From: Methylibium sp035476815 | Lineage (GTDB): Bacteria; Pseudomonadota; Gammaproteobacteria; Burkholderiales; Burkholderiaceae_C | Reading direction: 5' to 3' | NCBI GenBank assembly: GCA_035476815.1 | Contig: DATILD010000052.1 | Location: forward strand, 8,052 to 72,051 | DNA length: 64,000 nt | Shown: piece by piece, positions 46,768 to 55,709 of the stretch | How positions within the stretch are numbered: the first letter of the stretch is position 1 | Layout: each line of letters begins with the position of its first letter | The notes under the pieces: model-generated | What the model saw: only the letters and a program-made list of their open reading frames with translations | Databases searched by the model: none | What the model was told of the DNA's origin: nothing | Translations under genes and position numbers: made by a program

Positions 46768-48080
46768 AGCGCGGCCTCCCCGGTGCTCATGAAGGGCTCG
46801 CGGGCGCGCTCGAAGAAGTAGCACACGCGCGGCCGCGGCGACAGGAACTCCAGCGTCGCGCGCGGCAGCTGCTGCGGCTTGAGGCTGCGGCGGATGCCCA
46901 GCTCGGGGTGGCTCTCCAGGTCCAGCGGCAGCGCGTCCTCGCGCCGGCCGCGGATGTCGTGCACCAGCACGCGCGGCTTCAGCGGCCGGCTGGCGTTGAC
47001 CGACAGCACGATCGCGTAGCGCTCGTCGGTCAGCTGCACCACCGAGCCCGGCGGGTAGACGCCCATCATGCGCACGAAGGCGCCGAACACGGCGGCGTCG
47101 AAGCGGGCCCGCATCTGGCCGTACATCAGCGCCAGCGCCTCGTGCGGCGTCAGCGCGTGCGAGGGCGTGGCCGGATTGCACAGGTTGTCGTAGCGGTTGA
47201 CCAGCGCCACGATGCGCGCCGGCAGGCTGATGCGCTCGGCCGCCAGGCGCTGCGGGAAGCCGCTGCCGTCGGCCAGCTCGTGGTGCTGACCGACCACCAG
47301 CAGCGCACCGCCGGCCAGGCCCATGCGCTGGCCGATCACCACGCCGCGCGCCACATGCTCCTGGTAGAACTGCCGCTCGGGCTGCGACACGCCGACCGCA
47401 CCGGGGTCGATCCAGCGCACCCGGTCCGGCAGCTCGATCTTGCCGATGTCGTGCAGCATCGACCCGACACCGAGGTCGAACATCGCCGCCTTGTCGAGTC
47501 CGAGCTGCTGGGCCAGCAGCAGCGCGATCACGGTCACGTTGACCGCGTGCAGCGAGCCGCGGTCGCCGGCGGTCTCGCTGAGCAGGCGGATCGCCATCTC
47601 CTCGGCGCCGAGCACCTTGTCGAGAAAGCCGCGGACCTGGGCCTCGCACTGCTCGCGCGCCGCCTGCGGCTGGCTCGGCGCCAGCTCGAAGCAGCGGCGC
47701 AGGCCGCGGCCGGCCTCGGCATAGCTGCGCTCGGCGAGCAGCGCGCAGGCCTTCTCGGCCTCGAGCGCGGCGCGGCGCGCCGCCTGCTCGCGGGCTCGCT
47801 GGTCGTCGGCCGGAGCCGGCGCGGCGGCCGGCGGCGGCGCGGCGGGCGGCGGCGGGGCGAGCACGCCCTCCTGCACCAGGGCCTCGACCGCGTCGTCGGC
47901 GCTGCGGCCGAGCAGCACCTTCACCCGCTCCAGCCCGAGGCTGCGCAGCGTCTGCAGCTGCTGCTCGGTGGCGATGCGAAAGCTGCCGAGCGGAAACGGG
48001 TGCTGCATCCACCCGAGGTCGAGGTGGACATGCAGGCCCAGTCGCAGCTGGCGGACGTCGAGGGTGATGCTGTCGGTCAT
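46764..48080 (-). CDS. HD-GYP domain c-di-GMP phosphodiesterase
   Basis: A 438-residue cytoplasmic protein. A short N-terminal domain (DUF3391-type, residues 1-110) is followed by a Pro/Ala linker. The HD-GYP domain has MLHDIGKIELPD (HD) and HHELADGSGFPQRLA (GFP variant of GYP). It probably hydrolyses c-di-GMP to GMP. ATG 48080 has GGGGAG upstream. An upstream ATG (48134) is possible. It is translationally coupled to the PAS-GGDEF-EAL gene. Confidence 0.88.
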   Translation of the reverse strand: MTDSITLDVRQLRLGLHVHLDLGWMQHPFPLGSFRIATEQQLQTLRSLGLERVKVLLGRSADDAVEALVQEGVLAPPPPAAPPPAAAPAPADDQRAREQAARRAALEAEKACALLAERSYAEAGRGLRRCFELAPSQPQAAREQCEAQVRGFLDKVLGAEEMAIRLLSETAGDRGSLHAVNVTVIALLLAQQLGLDKAAMFDLGVGSMLHDIGKIELPDRVRWIDPGAVGVSQPERQFYQEHVARGVVIGQRMGLAGGALLVVGQHHELADGSGFPQRLAAERISLPARIVALVNRYDNLCNPATPSHALTPHEALALMYGQMRARFDAAVFGAFVRMMGVYPPGSVVQLTDERYAIVLSVNASRPLKPRVLVHDIRGRREDALPLDLESHPELGIRRSLKPQQLPRATLEFLSPRPRVCYFFERAREPFMSTGEAAL

Positions 48081-48238
48081 GGGGGGCTCCCCGGGCACCG
48101 GCCCGGGGCTTACGGAAACGTTTTCGGCAGCCATGCGCCAGCCTTGAGGGGGCGACACCGCTTCGCAACCTGTCAGTGTTTACATAGGGGGACTGGCCGG
48201 CGATCGCGGCCCTGGGCTCCCTGGGGCGGGCATGATCC

Positions 48239-50173
48239 ATGCCACAGCCCGGCCCGGCCCCCGCCGCCCGATCCTGCATGCCGACGAACGACGCCGATCC
48301 ACTCCCCCTTGTGCGCCTGCAACGGCGCTTCGCCCTCGGCGCCTTCGGTGCCATCGCCGCGCTGGTGCTGCTGCTTGCCTGGGGCTATCGGGCGGTCGCC
48401 GAGCGCGACCTGCTCGACCAGGGCGCCCGCGCCAACGCCACGATGGCCCGCACGGTGGCCAACCTCATGGAGGTGGCGCTTGGCGTCAGCCTGCACGCGA
48501 GCGGCTGGTTCGACCTGCCCGACGCCGCGCTGCGCGAAGCGCCCTTCGCCGCCACCGCCGATGCGGCCGTGCTGACGGCGCTGCGCGGCAGCAGCGTGGT
48601 CAAGGTCAAGCTGTTCGACCCGCGCGGCCGCACGCTCTACTCGAGCGACCCCAGCCAGATCGGCGAGGACAAGAGCAGCCAGCCGGCGCTGCGCGACGCG
48701 CTCGGCGGCGCGACCGTCACCGCGCTGAGCTACCGCAACGTCTTCAATGCCCTCGAGGGTGCGGTGTTCGATCGCAACCTGCTGGCCACCTACGTGCCGT
48801 TGACCGACGGCCAAGGCCGCGTCACCGCCGTGGTCGAGGTCTACGACGACCTGACGCCGACCATCGCCGCGCTGCGCCGCCACGAGCGCCAGCTGCTGGT
48901 GCTCGTGCTCGGTCTGGCGGCGGCGCTCTATGCGGCGCTGCTGTGGTTGGTGCGGCGCGGCAGCGCGGTGGTCGGGGCGCAGCAGCGGCGCCTCGACACC
49001 ATCCACGCCGAACTGGGCCGGGCGGTGCAGGCGGCCGAGCAGGCCACCCGCGCCAAGAGCGCCTTCCTCGCCAACATGAGCCACGAGATCCGCACGCCGA
49101 TGAACGGCGTGCTCGGGATGGCCGAGCTGCTGCAGGACACGCCGCTGGACACCCGGCAGCGCAAGTACGCCTCGACGATCCGCGAGTCGGCACGTTCGCT
49201 GATGGGACTGCTCGACGGCATCCTCGACCTGTCGAAGATCGAGGCCGGACGGCTGCAGCTCGAACGCCAGCCCTTCGACCTGCGCGAGGCGCTGCAGGCC
49301 TGCATCGACCTGATGGCGCCGCGCGCCTCGCAGAAGGGCGTGCGGCTGCAGACCGAGCTGCCGCCGGCCGGGTCGCCGCCCGCGGTGATCGGCGATCCGA
49401 TGCGGTTGCAGCAGATCGTCAACAACCTGCTGGGCAACGCCATCAAGTTCACGACCAACGGGCAGGTGACGCTGACCGCGGCGCCGGCGCCCGACGCCGG
49501 GCCGCAGCACTGGTGCATCACCGTTGCCGACACCGGTGTCGGCATGGCGCCGCAGGTGCAGGCGCGGCTGTTCGAGCCGTTCGCCCAGGGCGACAGCGGC
49601 ACCGCACGACGCCATGGCGGCTCGGGGCTGGGGCTGGCGATCTCGCGCGAGCTGGTGCACGCGATGGACGGGCAGTTCTCGGTCGAGAGCACGCCCGGGC
49701 AGGGCTCGCGCTTCGGCTTCACCGCGCGGCTGCCCGCGGCTGCGGACCGGCCGGCAGCGCACCGCAGCCCGCCGTCACCGCCGCCGGTCGCGCTGCCGCC
49801 GCTCGACGTGCTGGTGGTCGAGGACAACCCGGTGAACCAGCTCTACGTCGAGGCGCAACTGGCCGCCCTCGGTCACCGCTGCCATGCGGCCGGGAACGGC
49901 GAGCAGGCGCTCGATCTGCTGCTGCAGTGCCCTGTCGACCTGGTGCTGATGGACTGCCACCTGCCCGGCATGGACGGCTATGCCGCCACCCGCGCGCTGC
50001 GCGAGCGCGAGGTCGCCGAGCCGTCGCGCCGCCATACCCCGGTGATCGCGCTGACGGCCAGCGCGATGGCCGAGGACCGCCAGCGCTGCATCGACGCCGG
50101 CATGGACGGCTTCCTCTCCAAACCCTTCACGCGCGACGAGCTGGCGCGCGCACTGCACGCCGCGCGCGATTGA
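48239..50173 (+). CDS. Membrane hybrid histidine kinase with receiver domain
   Basis: A 644-residue kinase. Helix 1 (FALGAFGAIAALVLLLAWGY), a periplasmic region of about 170 residues, and helix 2 (LLVLVLGLAAALYAALLWLV) come first. Next are HisKA (NMSHEIRTPMNGVLGMAELL), HATPase (IVNNLLGNAIKFTTNG, DTGVGMA, GSGLGLAISREL) and a C-terminal receiver with phospho-Asp in LVLMDCHLPGMDG and Lys in LSKPFTRDEL. There is no DNA-binding output and no adjacent regulator, so phosphorelay to a distant partner is likely. ATG 48278 is an alternative start. Confidence 0.9.
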   Translation: MPQPGPAPAARSCMPTNDADPLPLVRLQRRFALGAFGAIAALVLLLAWGYRAVAERDLLDQGARANATMARTVANLMEVALGVSLHASGWFDLPDAALREAPFAATADAAVLTALRGSSVVKVKLFDPRGRTLYSSDPSQIGEDKSSQPALRDALGGATVTALSYRNVFNALEGAVFDRNLLATYVPLTDGQGRVTAVVEVYDDLTPTIAALRRHERQLLVLVLGLAAALYAALLWLVRRGSAVVGAQQRRLDTIHAELGRAVQAAEQATRAKSAFLANMSHEIRTPMNGVLGMAELLQDTPLDTRQRKYASTIRESARSLMGLLDGILDLSKIEAGRLQLERQPFDLREALQACIDLMAPRASQKGVRLQTELPPAGSPPAVIGDPMRLQQIVNNLLGNAIKFTTNGQVTLTAAPAPDAGPQHWCITVADTGVGMAPQVQARLFEPFAQGDSGTARRHGGSGLGLAISRELVHAMDGQFSVESTPGQGSRFGFTARLPAAADRPAAHRSPPSPPPVALPPLDVLVVEDNPVNQLYVEAQLAALGHRCHAAGNGEQALDLLLQCPVDLVLMDCHLPGMDGYAATRALREREVAEPSRRHTPVIALTASAMAEDRQRCIDAGMDGFLSKPFTRDELARALHAARD

Positions 50174-50184
50174 GGCGTCGCCGC

Positions 50185-50871
50185 TCAAGCGGTGGTGTCG
50201 ACCAGACTGCCGACCGCCGGGGCGGCGGCAGCGCCGAGGCGCTGGGCCAGGGTGTGGAGAAAGCCGATCAGGTCGACGGCGGTTCCGTCGGTGCCCGCGG
50301 TGGCGGTCGGCTGGAGGGTCTGCCACAGCGCGGCGAAGCTGGCTTCGAGCGCGGACGGGGCGGTGGGCACCGCCGCGGCGTCCGCGAGCGGGGCCGCGGG
50401 CGTGTCGACGGCCGTGTCGGTGACGGGCGGCGCGTCGGTCGGGGCTGCCACCGGCGCGTCGGCCGCGTCCGCGGTCACGGCCTCGCCGGGCGCCGCGGCA
50501 CCGGCCAGCCGGGTGGCGAGCGCCTCGATGCGCTGCGCCAGATCGCCGCCGCCCTGGCGACCCCAAGCGTAGCCGCGCTGCACATGGCGCCCGGGGCCGT
50601 GACCGACCTCGCGACCGCCTTCGGTGCGCAGGGCCTCGGACAGCGCGCCGGTGAAGTCGTGCAGCGCGTTGGCCGAGGCCTCGGAGCGTGCCGCATCGGC
50701 GCCGGCGATCTCGCCGACGACGTCCTGCAGCGCGGTGCGCAGGGCCTGCGGGCCGTGGCGCGGGGCCGCGACGGACTCGCGCCGTTCGGCGTGCGGTGCG
50801 GCGTGACGGGCCTTGACCGCGCATGACGACAAGGCAGAGGAGGAGGAAGCGGACAGGGCGTGAATCGACAT
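50185..50871 (-). CDS. Hypothetical Ala/Thr-rich protein
   Basis: A 228-residue protein I do not recognise. It begins MSIHALSASSSSALSS and has a middle helical part (ALRTALQDVVGEIAGADAAR). A low-complexity Ala/Pro/Thr/Asp stretch (about 140-185) follows, then a C-terminal helical block EASFAALWQTLQP...LIGFLHTLAQRL ending in SLVDTTA. No signal peptide, membrane helix or metal motif is evident. It converges with the hybrid kinase gene (11 bp apart). Codon periodicity is normal, supporting a real gene. Confidence 0.6.
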   Translation of the reverse strand: MSIHALSASSSSALSSCAVKARHAAPHAERRESVAAPRHGPQALRTALQDVVGEIAGADAARSEASANALHDFTGALSEALRTEGGREVGHGPGRHVQRGYAWGRQGGGDLAQRIEALATRLAGAAAPGEAVTADAADAPVAAPTDAPPVTDTAVDTPAAPLADAAAVPTAPSALEASFAALWQTLQPTATAGTDGTAVDLIGFLHTLAQRLGAAAAPAVGSLVDTTA

Positions 50872-51083
50872 GGCGGACTCCAGGCGGCCGGCGCCGGACC
50901 TCGGCGCCACAGGCGATGACCGGATTTCGGCCCCCCGGCGCCCTGCTGGAGCCCGCAGGCGTAACGGCTTGCAGCCGGCCGACGCCCCTAGCTCGGCCGG
51001 TGGGCTGGCGGCCGGCCGGCTTCGGGAGTAATGTGGCGCCGCGACACAGCGGTGCCGACACTCAAACCGCCAAGGAGTGCACG

Positions 51084-51674
51084 ATGGACCGAGAAGCAGC
51101 CCTATCGACCCGGCGCCTCGTGCCCGGCGTCTCGCTCGCCCAGGCCCGCCCCTGGCAGACCGCCACCGTGACGCTGGCCTCGCCCGCCCTGGAGGTCATG
51201 ACCGACCTGACGCTCGTCAAGGCGGCCACCGTCCACCCCGCCGAGACGCTGCAGCAGGCCGAACAGCGCATGATCTACCAAGGGGTGCGGATGCTGTTCG
51301 TGGTCAGCGACGTCCCGGCCGTCGAGGGCCTGGTCACCACCACCGACCTGCGCGGCGACCGCGCGATGCGCGTGGTGCAGCAGCGTGGCGTCCGCTACGA
51401 CGAGTTGTGTGTCGCCGACGTGATGACGCCACTGGCAAAGCTCGACGTGATCGCGCACGAGGACATGCGGCGCGCGACCGTGTCGAACGTGATCGCGACG
51501 CTGCAGCGCCAGGGCCGCAACCACCTGCTGGTGGTCGAAGGCAGCGCGGCGCACCCGCCGCAGCGGCTGCGCGGCATCATCTCGCGCGCCCAGATCGAGC
51601 GGCAGCTCGGCACCGTGATCGACGTGCCGGAGATCGCGCACAGCTTCGCCGAGCTGGGGCAGATGCTGTCGTGA
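51084..51674 (+). CDS. CBS-domain protein
   Basis: A 196-residue soluble protein with two CBS motifs (MTDLTLVKAATVHPAETLQQAEQRMI... and VADVMTPLAKLDVIAHEDM...HLLVVEG...LRGIISRAQIERQL). Pairs of CBS domains bind adenosyl ligands such as AMP or ATP and regulate partners. No effector domain is attached. ATG 51084 has a good AAGGAG site. It is a single gene facing prpE. Confidence 0.87.
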   Translation: MDREAALSTRRLVPGVSLAQARPWQTATVTLASPALEVMTDLTLVKAATVHPAETLQQAEQRMIYQGVRMLFVVSDVPAVEGLVTTTDLRGDRAMRVVQQRGVRYDELCVADVMTPLAKLDVIAHEDMRRATVSNVIATLQRQGRNHLLVVEGSAAHPPQRLRGIISRAQIERQLGTVIDVPEIAHSFAELGQMLS

Positions 51675-51694
51675 GGCCGCGCGACGGCGCGGCC
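51675..51694. terminator. Hairpin after the CBS gene
   Basis: Stem GGCCGCGC/GCGCGGCC with a GACG loop begins directly after the stop codon. There is no T-run, so terminator activity is only suggested by its position between convergent genes. Confidence 0.4.
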
Positions 51695-51748
51695 CGCGCC
51701 CGGTAGATCCCGGCGGCGGCGCCCGACGTCCGCGCCGGGGCGGCGGCC

Positions 51749-53641
51749 TCAGGACTTCAGCGTGTCCCGGATCTGCTGCAGCGCCGCCGGGTCCTCGATC
51801 GTCGTCAGGTCGCCCGGATCGCGGCCCTCGGCCACCGCCTGGATCGCGCGGCGCAGCAGCTTGCCCGAGCGCGTCTTCGGCAGCGCGGTCACGAAGTGCA
51901 CGCGCGAGGGCCGCGCCACCGCGCCGAGTTGGCTGTCTACCACCCTCATCACCTCGCCCTCGAGCTGGCGCCGCGCGGCCGCGTCGCCGAGTGCGGAGGC
52001 GTCCTTCGCGATCGCGAAGGCCATCGCGACCTGACCCTTGAGCGGGTCGGCCACGCCCACCACCGCCACCTCGGCGATGTTGGGGTGGCTGGAGATGCTC
52101 TCCTCGATCTCGCGGGTGCCCAGGCGGTGGCCGGCGACGTTGATCACGTCGTCGGTGCGGCCGAGGATGAAGTAGTAGCCGTCCGCATCGCGGATGCCCC
52201 AGTCGAAGCTGCTGTAGACCAGCTTGCCGGGCACCGTCTGCCAGTAGGTGCTGACGAAGCGCGCGTCGTCGCGCCAGACGGTCTGCATGAAGCCCGGCGG
52301 CAGCGGGCCTTCGACCACCAGCACGCCCTTCTGGTCGGGCCCGATCAGTTCCTCGCCGGTGCTGTCGCTGACCAGCTTGACCTTGTAGCCGTAGGTCGGG
52401 ATGCCGGGGCTGCCAAACTTGCTGGGCTGCTTCTGCACGCCGTTGGCGATGCACAGGATCGGCCAGCCGGACTCGGTCTGCCAGTAGTTGTCGACGATGG
52501 GCACGCCCAATGCGCCGGCGATCCATTGCGCGGTCGGCTCGTCGAGCGGCTCGCCGGCCAGGAACAGCGCACGCAGCGAGCTCAGGTCGTGGCGCCGAAG
52601 CGCCGCCGGGTCCTGCTTCTTCAGCACCCGCACCGCGGTCGGGGCGCTGAACATCGCGGTGACCTTGTACTTCTCGACCAGGCTCCACCAGATGGCGGCG
52701 TCGGGGCGGACCGGCAGGCCCTCGTACAGGATGGTCGCCATGCCGGCGATCAGCGGCCCGTAGACGATGTAGCTGTGGCCGACCACCCAGCCGATGTCGC
52801 TGGTGGAGAAGTAGGTCTCGCCCGGGTTGCCGAGGTAGATGTGCTTCATGCTCGCGGCCAGCGCGACCGCATAGCCGCCGGTGTCGCGCTGCACGCCCTT
52901 GGGCTTGCCGGTGGTGCCGCTGGTGTAGAGCGTGTAGCTCGGATGGGTCGCATCGACCCAGGTGCAGGGCACGCGGGCGTTCAGATGCTGCTCGCGCAGC
53001 GGCGCATAGTCGACGTCGCGGCCGGCGCTGCGCTCCATCGGGCTCAGGCCGCGGTCGACCAGCAGCACCTTGGCGGGCTGGTGCGTCGACAGGCGGATCG
53101 CCTCGTCGAGCAGCGGCTTGTAGGCCACCACCTTGCCGGCGCGGCTGCCGGCGTCGGCGCTGACGATCACGGTCGGCTGCGCGTCGTCGATGCGGCTCGC
53201 CAGGCTGACGCTCGCGAAGCCGCCGAACACCACCGAGTGGATCGCGCCGATGCGCACCGCGGCCAGCATCGCGAACACCGCCTCGGGGATCATCGGCATG
53301 TAGATCAGCACCCGGTCGCCCTGCTTCACGCCGAGCGACAGCAGGATCGCCGCCATGCGCTCGACCTCGGACTGCAGCTCGCCGAAGCTGTAGATCACCT
53401 CCTGGTCGACCTCGGTCGAGACCCAGATCAGCGCATTGCGCTCGCCATGCGTGGCGGCGTGGCGGTCGACCGCGTTGTGGCACAGGTTGGTGGTGCCGCC
53501 GGCGAACCACTTGGTGAACGGCGGGTTGCTGTTGTCGCAGATCTGGGTGGGTGGCTGCTGCCAGTCGACGAGCTTCGCCTGCTCGGCCCAGAAGGCCTCG
53601 GGCTCGTCGACCGAGCGGCGGTAGAAGCTGGCGTAGTCCAT
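51749..53641 (-). CDS. prpE: Propionyl-CoA synthetase PrpE (acyl-CoA synthetase)
   Basis: AMP-forming ligase that activates propionate for the methylcitrate cycle. At 630 residues it matches PrpE (about 628) rather than Acs (about 650). The AMP-binding motif is TLYTSGTTGKPKGVQRDTGGY. WWSLVEKYKVTAMFSAPTAVRVL and the C-terminal lysine in LPKTRSGKLLRRAI (regulatory/catalytic) are intact. No other prp genes are adjacent. ATG 53641 gives the canonical MDYASFYRRS start. Confidence 0.92.
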   Translation of the reverse strand: MDYASFYRRSVDEPEAFWAEQAKLVDWQQPPTQICDNSNPPFTKWFAGGTTNLCHNAVDRHAATHGERNALIWVSTEVDQEVIYSFGELQSEVERMAAILLSLGVKQGDRVLIYMPMIPEAVFAMLAAVRIGAIHSVVFGGFASVSLASRIDDAQPTVIVSADAGSRAGKVVAYKPLLDEAIRLSTHQPAKVLLVDRGLSPMERSAGRDVDYAPLREQHLNARVPCTWVDATHPSYTLYTSGTTGKPKGVQRDTGGYAVALAASMKHIYLGNPGETYFSTSDIGWVVGHSYIVYGPLIAGMATILYEGLPVRPDAAIWWSLVEKYKVTAMFSAPTAVRVLKKQDPAALRRHDLSSLRALFLAGEPLDEPTAQWIAGALGVPIVDNYWQTESGWPILCIANGVQKQPSKFGSPGIPTYGYKVKLVSDSTGEELIGPDQKGVLVVEGPLPPGFMQTVWRDDARFVSTYWQTVPGKLVYSSFDWGIRDADGYYFILGRTDDVINVAGHRLGTREIEESISSHPNIAEVAVVGVADPLKGQVAMAFAIAKDASALGDAAARRQLEGEVMRVVDSQLGAVARPSRVHFVTALPKTRSGKLLRRAIQAVAEGRDPGDLTTIEDPAALQQIRDTLKS

Positions 53642-53682
53642 CGTTGTCGTCTCCGTGGTCTTGTCGGCCGGATTCTGGGCAT

Positions 53683-54120
53683 TCACCCGATCCGGGTCTT
53701 GAACATCTGCAGCACCGGCTTGAACGATCCATGCCGGCAGTCGTGCAGGCATTCGAATGTCACCCTCTCGGGGCTGACGATGGCGGCGCCCGCCTGCCGC
53801 AGCCGCTGCATCGCCAGTTGGTGATCGGCCGGCGAGCGCGAACCGCAGGCCGGACCGACCGCCCGGACGCGCCGGCCCGCCCGTGCTCGCAGGCGTCGAA
53901 GTGCATTTTCGCGATCGCGCTTTCGCGGCGCTGACGGATCGCATCGACGTTGGGGCCGAGTCCGTGCGGGCGCTGTTCGGTGCCGAGCCCGCGCGGCATC
54001 CGCAAGCCTTGTCGCCTCGGCGACGATCTGCGCGCCGCGGTGGATCGCCGGCACCAGGCGCTGCCGGTAGTCGACCAGCACCAGCACGCTGCTCGTCGTT
54101 GCGATCGCGGCGTTCGGCAT
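53683..54120 (-). pseudogene. Isochorismatase-family hydrolase remnant
   Basis: Frame pieces read as one protein: SSVLVLVDYRQRLVPAIHRGAQIVAEATRLADAAR at the N terminus, then GTEQRPHGLGPNVDAIRQR...AKMHFDACEHG in a second frame, then GSRSPADHQLAMQRLRQAGAAIVSPERVTFECL back in the first frame. The central strand that normally carries the catalytic Cys (family pattern GTEAHVCV) is missing. Two frame changes plus this deletion (about 145 codons left of the usual 190) make it nonfunctional. It lies just upstream of prpE. Confidence 0.78.
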
Positions 54121-54185
54121 CGGGGAAATGTAGCTTTCGGACGGTCGGTGGAACGGGGGCCACGCGCAGGGCCGCTTGGTGGCGA

Positions 54186-54291
54186 GATCAGGCCGGCGGG
54201 GCGCTCTGCTGCGCTCATGTCCCCCGCCGCCGGCCTGCGGCCGTCGTCTCCTCCTTTACTTCGCTCCGCAGAGCGCCCCACCGACCTGATC
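54186..54291. repeat. Two-part inverted repeat (arms 54186-54209 and 54268-54291)
   Basis: Perfect 12-bp arms GGGGCGCTCTGC (54198-54209) and GCAGAGCGCCCC (54268-54279) are extended, across matching 5-nt internal gaps, by GATCAGG and CCTGATC. The loop is 58 nt. Confidence 0.8.
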
Positions 54292-54382
54292 GGCTCAGCT
54301 CGTGGGCATTCGACCGTCTCAAGCCCACCCTCGTGCTTGCCAAGGACGTCGGGGGGCCGACGGAGCGAAGTCAAGGAGGAGG
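54247..54382. repeat. 22-bp inverted repeat (arms 54247-54268 and 54361-54382)
   Basis: Arms related to CCTCCTTNACTTCGCTCCG match at 20 of 22 positions in inverted orientation, 92 bp apart. The left arm touches the right arm of the preceding repeat, so alternative structures could form. Confidence 0.7.
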
Positions 54383-54399
54383 TCAGGCGCAGCCTGACC
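54381..54399. repeat. Short perfect hairpin
   Basis: GGTCAGGC-gca-GCCTGACC: an 8-bp stem with a 3-nt loop, directly after the right arm of the 22-bp repeat. Confidence 0.7.
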
Positions 54400-54416
54400 G
54401 GGGGAGTGAGCCCGGA

Positions 54417-54443
54417 CACAAACAGTCCGGTGGACTGTTTGTG
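54417..54443. repeat. Perfect 12-bp hairpin
   Basis: CACAAACAGTCC, loop GGT, GGACTGTTTGTG. The AT-rich arms stand out from the genome average. No T-run follows on the plus strand. Confidence 0.75.
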
Positions 54444-54587
54444 CCTGGCGAACGCCTGGGGCGCGAGCCCCGGGCATGAGCGCAGTCGGCCACCCGATGG
54501 CTTTGGCTGCCGCGCCTACGCCCCGGGAATGAGTTCGACGGGGCCTTGTCGAACAGTCACTCCCATTCAATCGAACGCAAATCGGTA

Positions 54588-55568
54588 TCAGTCGAGCTTG
54601 AGCTTCTGCTTGTCGACCACCTGCTTGTAGACCGCGTACTCGGCCTCGATCTGCTGGGTGAACTCGGCCGGGGTGTTGAGCACCAGCAGCGAGCCGGTGT
54701 CCTCGATGCGCTTCTTCACGTCGGGCAGGTTGACGGTGGTCTTGACGGCGGCGCTGACCTTGTCGACCACCTCCTTCGGCAGGCCCTTCGGGCCGAGGAT
54801 GCCGTAGTAGGCCATGCGGTTCACCGGCTCCAGGCCCACCTCCTTGAAGGTCGGCACGTTGGGCAGCGCGGCCACGCGGGCCGGCGCGGCGACGACGATC
54901 GCGATCAGCCGCCCGTCCTTGATGAAGGGCAGCGCCGAGGGCAGGTTGTCGAAGATGATCGGCACCTGGCCGGCCACCGTGTCGTTGAGCGCCGGGCCGG
55001 CGCCGCGGTAGGGGATGTGGGTGACGAAGGTGCCGGTGAGGCTCTTGTAGAGCTCCATCTGCAGGTGGCCGATGCCGCCGGTGCCCGAGCTGGCGAAGCT
55101 GAACTTGCCCGGGCTCTTCTTCAGCAGCGCGATGAAGCTCGCGTAGTCCTTGGCCGGGAAGCTCGGGTGCACCGCAATCACGTTGGGCGTGGCGGCGATG
55201 TTGATGATGGGCGTGAAGTCCGTCAGCGTGTTGTACGGCATCTTCGGGTTGATCGCCGGGTTGGCCGCGGTGGTGGACACCGTCGCCATGCCGAGCGCGT
55301 AGCCGTCGGCCGGCGACTTGGCGATCTGGTCCGCGCCGATCACGCCGCCGCCGCCGCCCTTGTTCTCGACCAGCATGGTCTGGCCCAGCGGGCCGGCGAT
55401 CTTCTCGGCGACCACGCGGGCGATGATGTCGGTGGTGCCGCCGGGCGCGAAGGGCACGACCAGGCGCACCGGCTTGTTCGGGTAGGCCTGGGCCGAGGCA
55501 GCGCCGGCGGCCGCGAGCAGCGCGGCGGCGACGGTGGCGAGGACGAGGCGGCGGGGTTGGCGTTGCAT
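54588..55568 (-). CDS. Orphan tripartite tricarboxylate (Bug/TctC-type) substrate-binding protein
   Basis: Periplasmic binding protein, 326 residues, with signal peptide RRLVLATVAAALLAAAGAASAQA (cleavage near 27). The mature part begins YPNKPVRLVVPFAPGGTTDIIARVVAEKI, the Bug-family signature; VENKGGGGGVIGADQ and HIPYRGAGPALNDTVAGQV are also typical. No tctA or tctB is adjacent, as is common for the many orphan Bug proteins of Burkholderiales. The ligand is unknown. It is divergent from an AEC transporter gene. Confidence 0.92.
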   Translation of the reverse strand: MQRQPRRLVLATVAAALLAAAGAASAQAYPNKPVRLVVPFAPGGTTDIIARVVAEKIAGPLGQTMLVENKGGGGGVIGADQIAKSPADGYALGMATVSTTAANPAINPKMPYNTLTDFTPIINIAATPNVIAVHPSFPAKDYASFIALLKKSPGKFSFASSGTGGIGHLQMELYKSLTGTFVTHIPYRGAGPALNDTVAGQVPIIFDNLPSALPFIKDGRLIAIVVAAPARVAALPNVPTFKEVGLEPVNRMAYYGILGPKGLPKEVVDKVSAAVKTTVNLPDVKKRIEDTGSLLVLNTPAEFTQQIEAEYAVYKQVVDKQKLKLD

Positions 55569-55655
55569 GCGGTCTCCTGGGCAGCGGGACGGGGGCGCAA
55601 GCGCCCGATGCCCGGACTGTGCCCCGGATGGCCGGCGAACCCCGACCCGGAAATT

Positions 55656-55673
55656 ACTTAGTCGCGCGTAAGT
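55656..55673. promoter_or_regulatory. Small inverted repeat between the Bug gene and AEC transporter
   Basis: ACTTA-N8-TAAGT lies in an AT-rich patch between the divergent genes, 37 bp before the transporter ATG. It could be an operator or part of a promoter. No regulator gene is adjacent. Confidence 0.3.
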
Positions 55674-55709
55674 GAAGCTACGCATGCCGACCGGGCTTAC
55701 GCTCTTCGC

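Larger units (their letters stand above)
54121..54587. other. Non-coding inverted-repeat island
   Basis: This 467-bp region between the isochorismatase remnant and an orphan TctC gene has no credible gene. Between 54186 and 54443 it contains four inverted repeats, described separately. Its codon periodicity is unlike the flanks. It may be a scar of a mobile element or a repeated extragenic unit. Confidence 0.6.

Noticed and set aside
44185..46821. 878-codon plus-strand open frame opposite the GGDEF-EAL gene
   Set aside because: Antisense shadow; the GGDEF and EAL active-site motifs lie on the other strand.
54319..54570. 83-codon minus-strand open frame in the repeat island
   Set aside because: It runs through hairpin arms, has no coding composition and no ribosome site.
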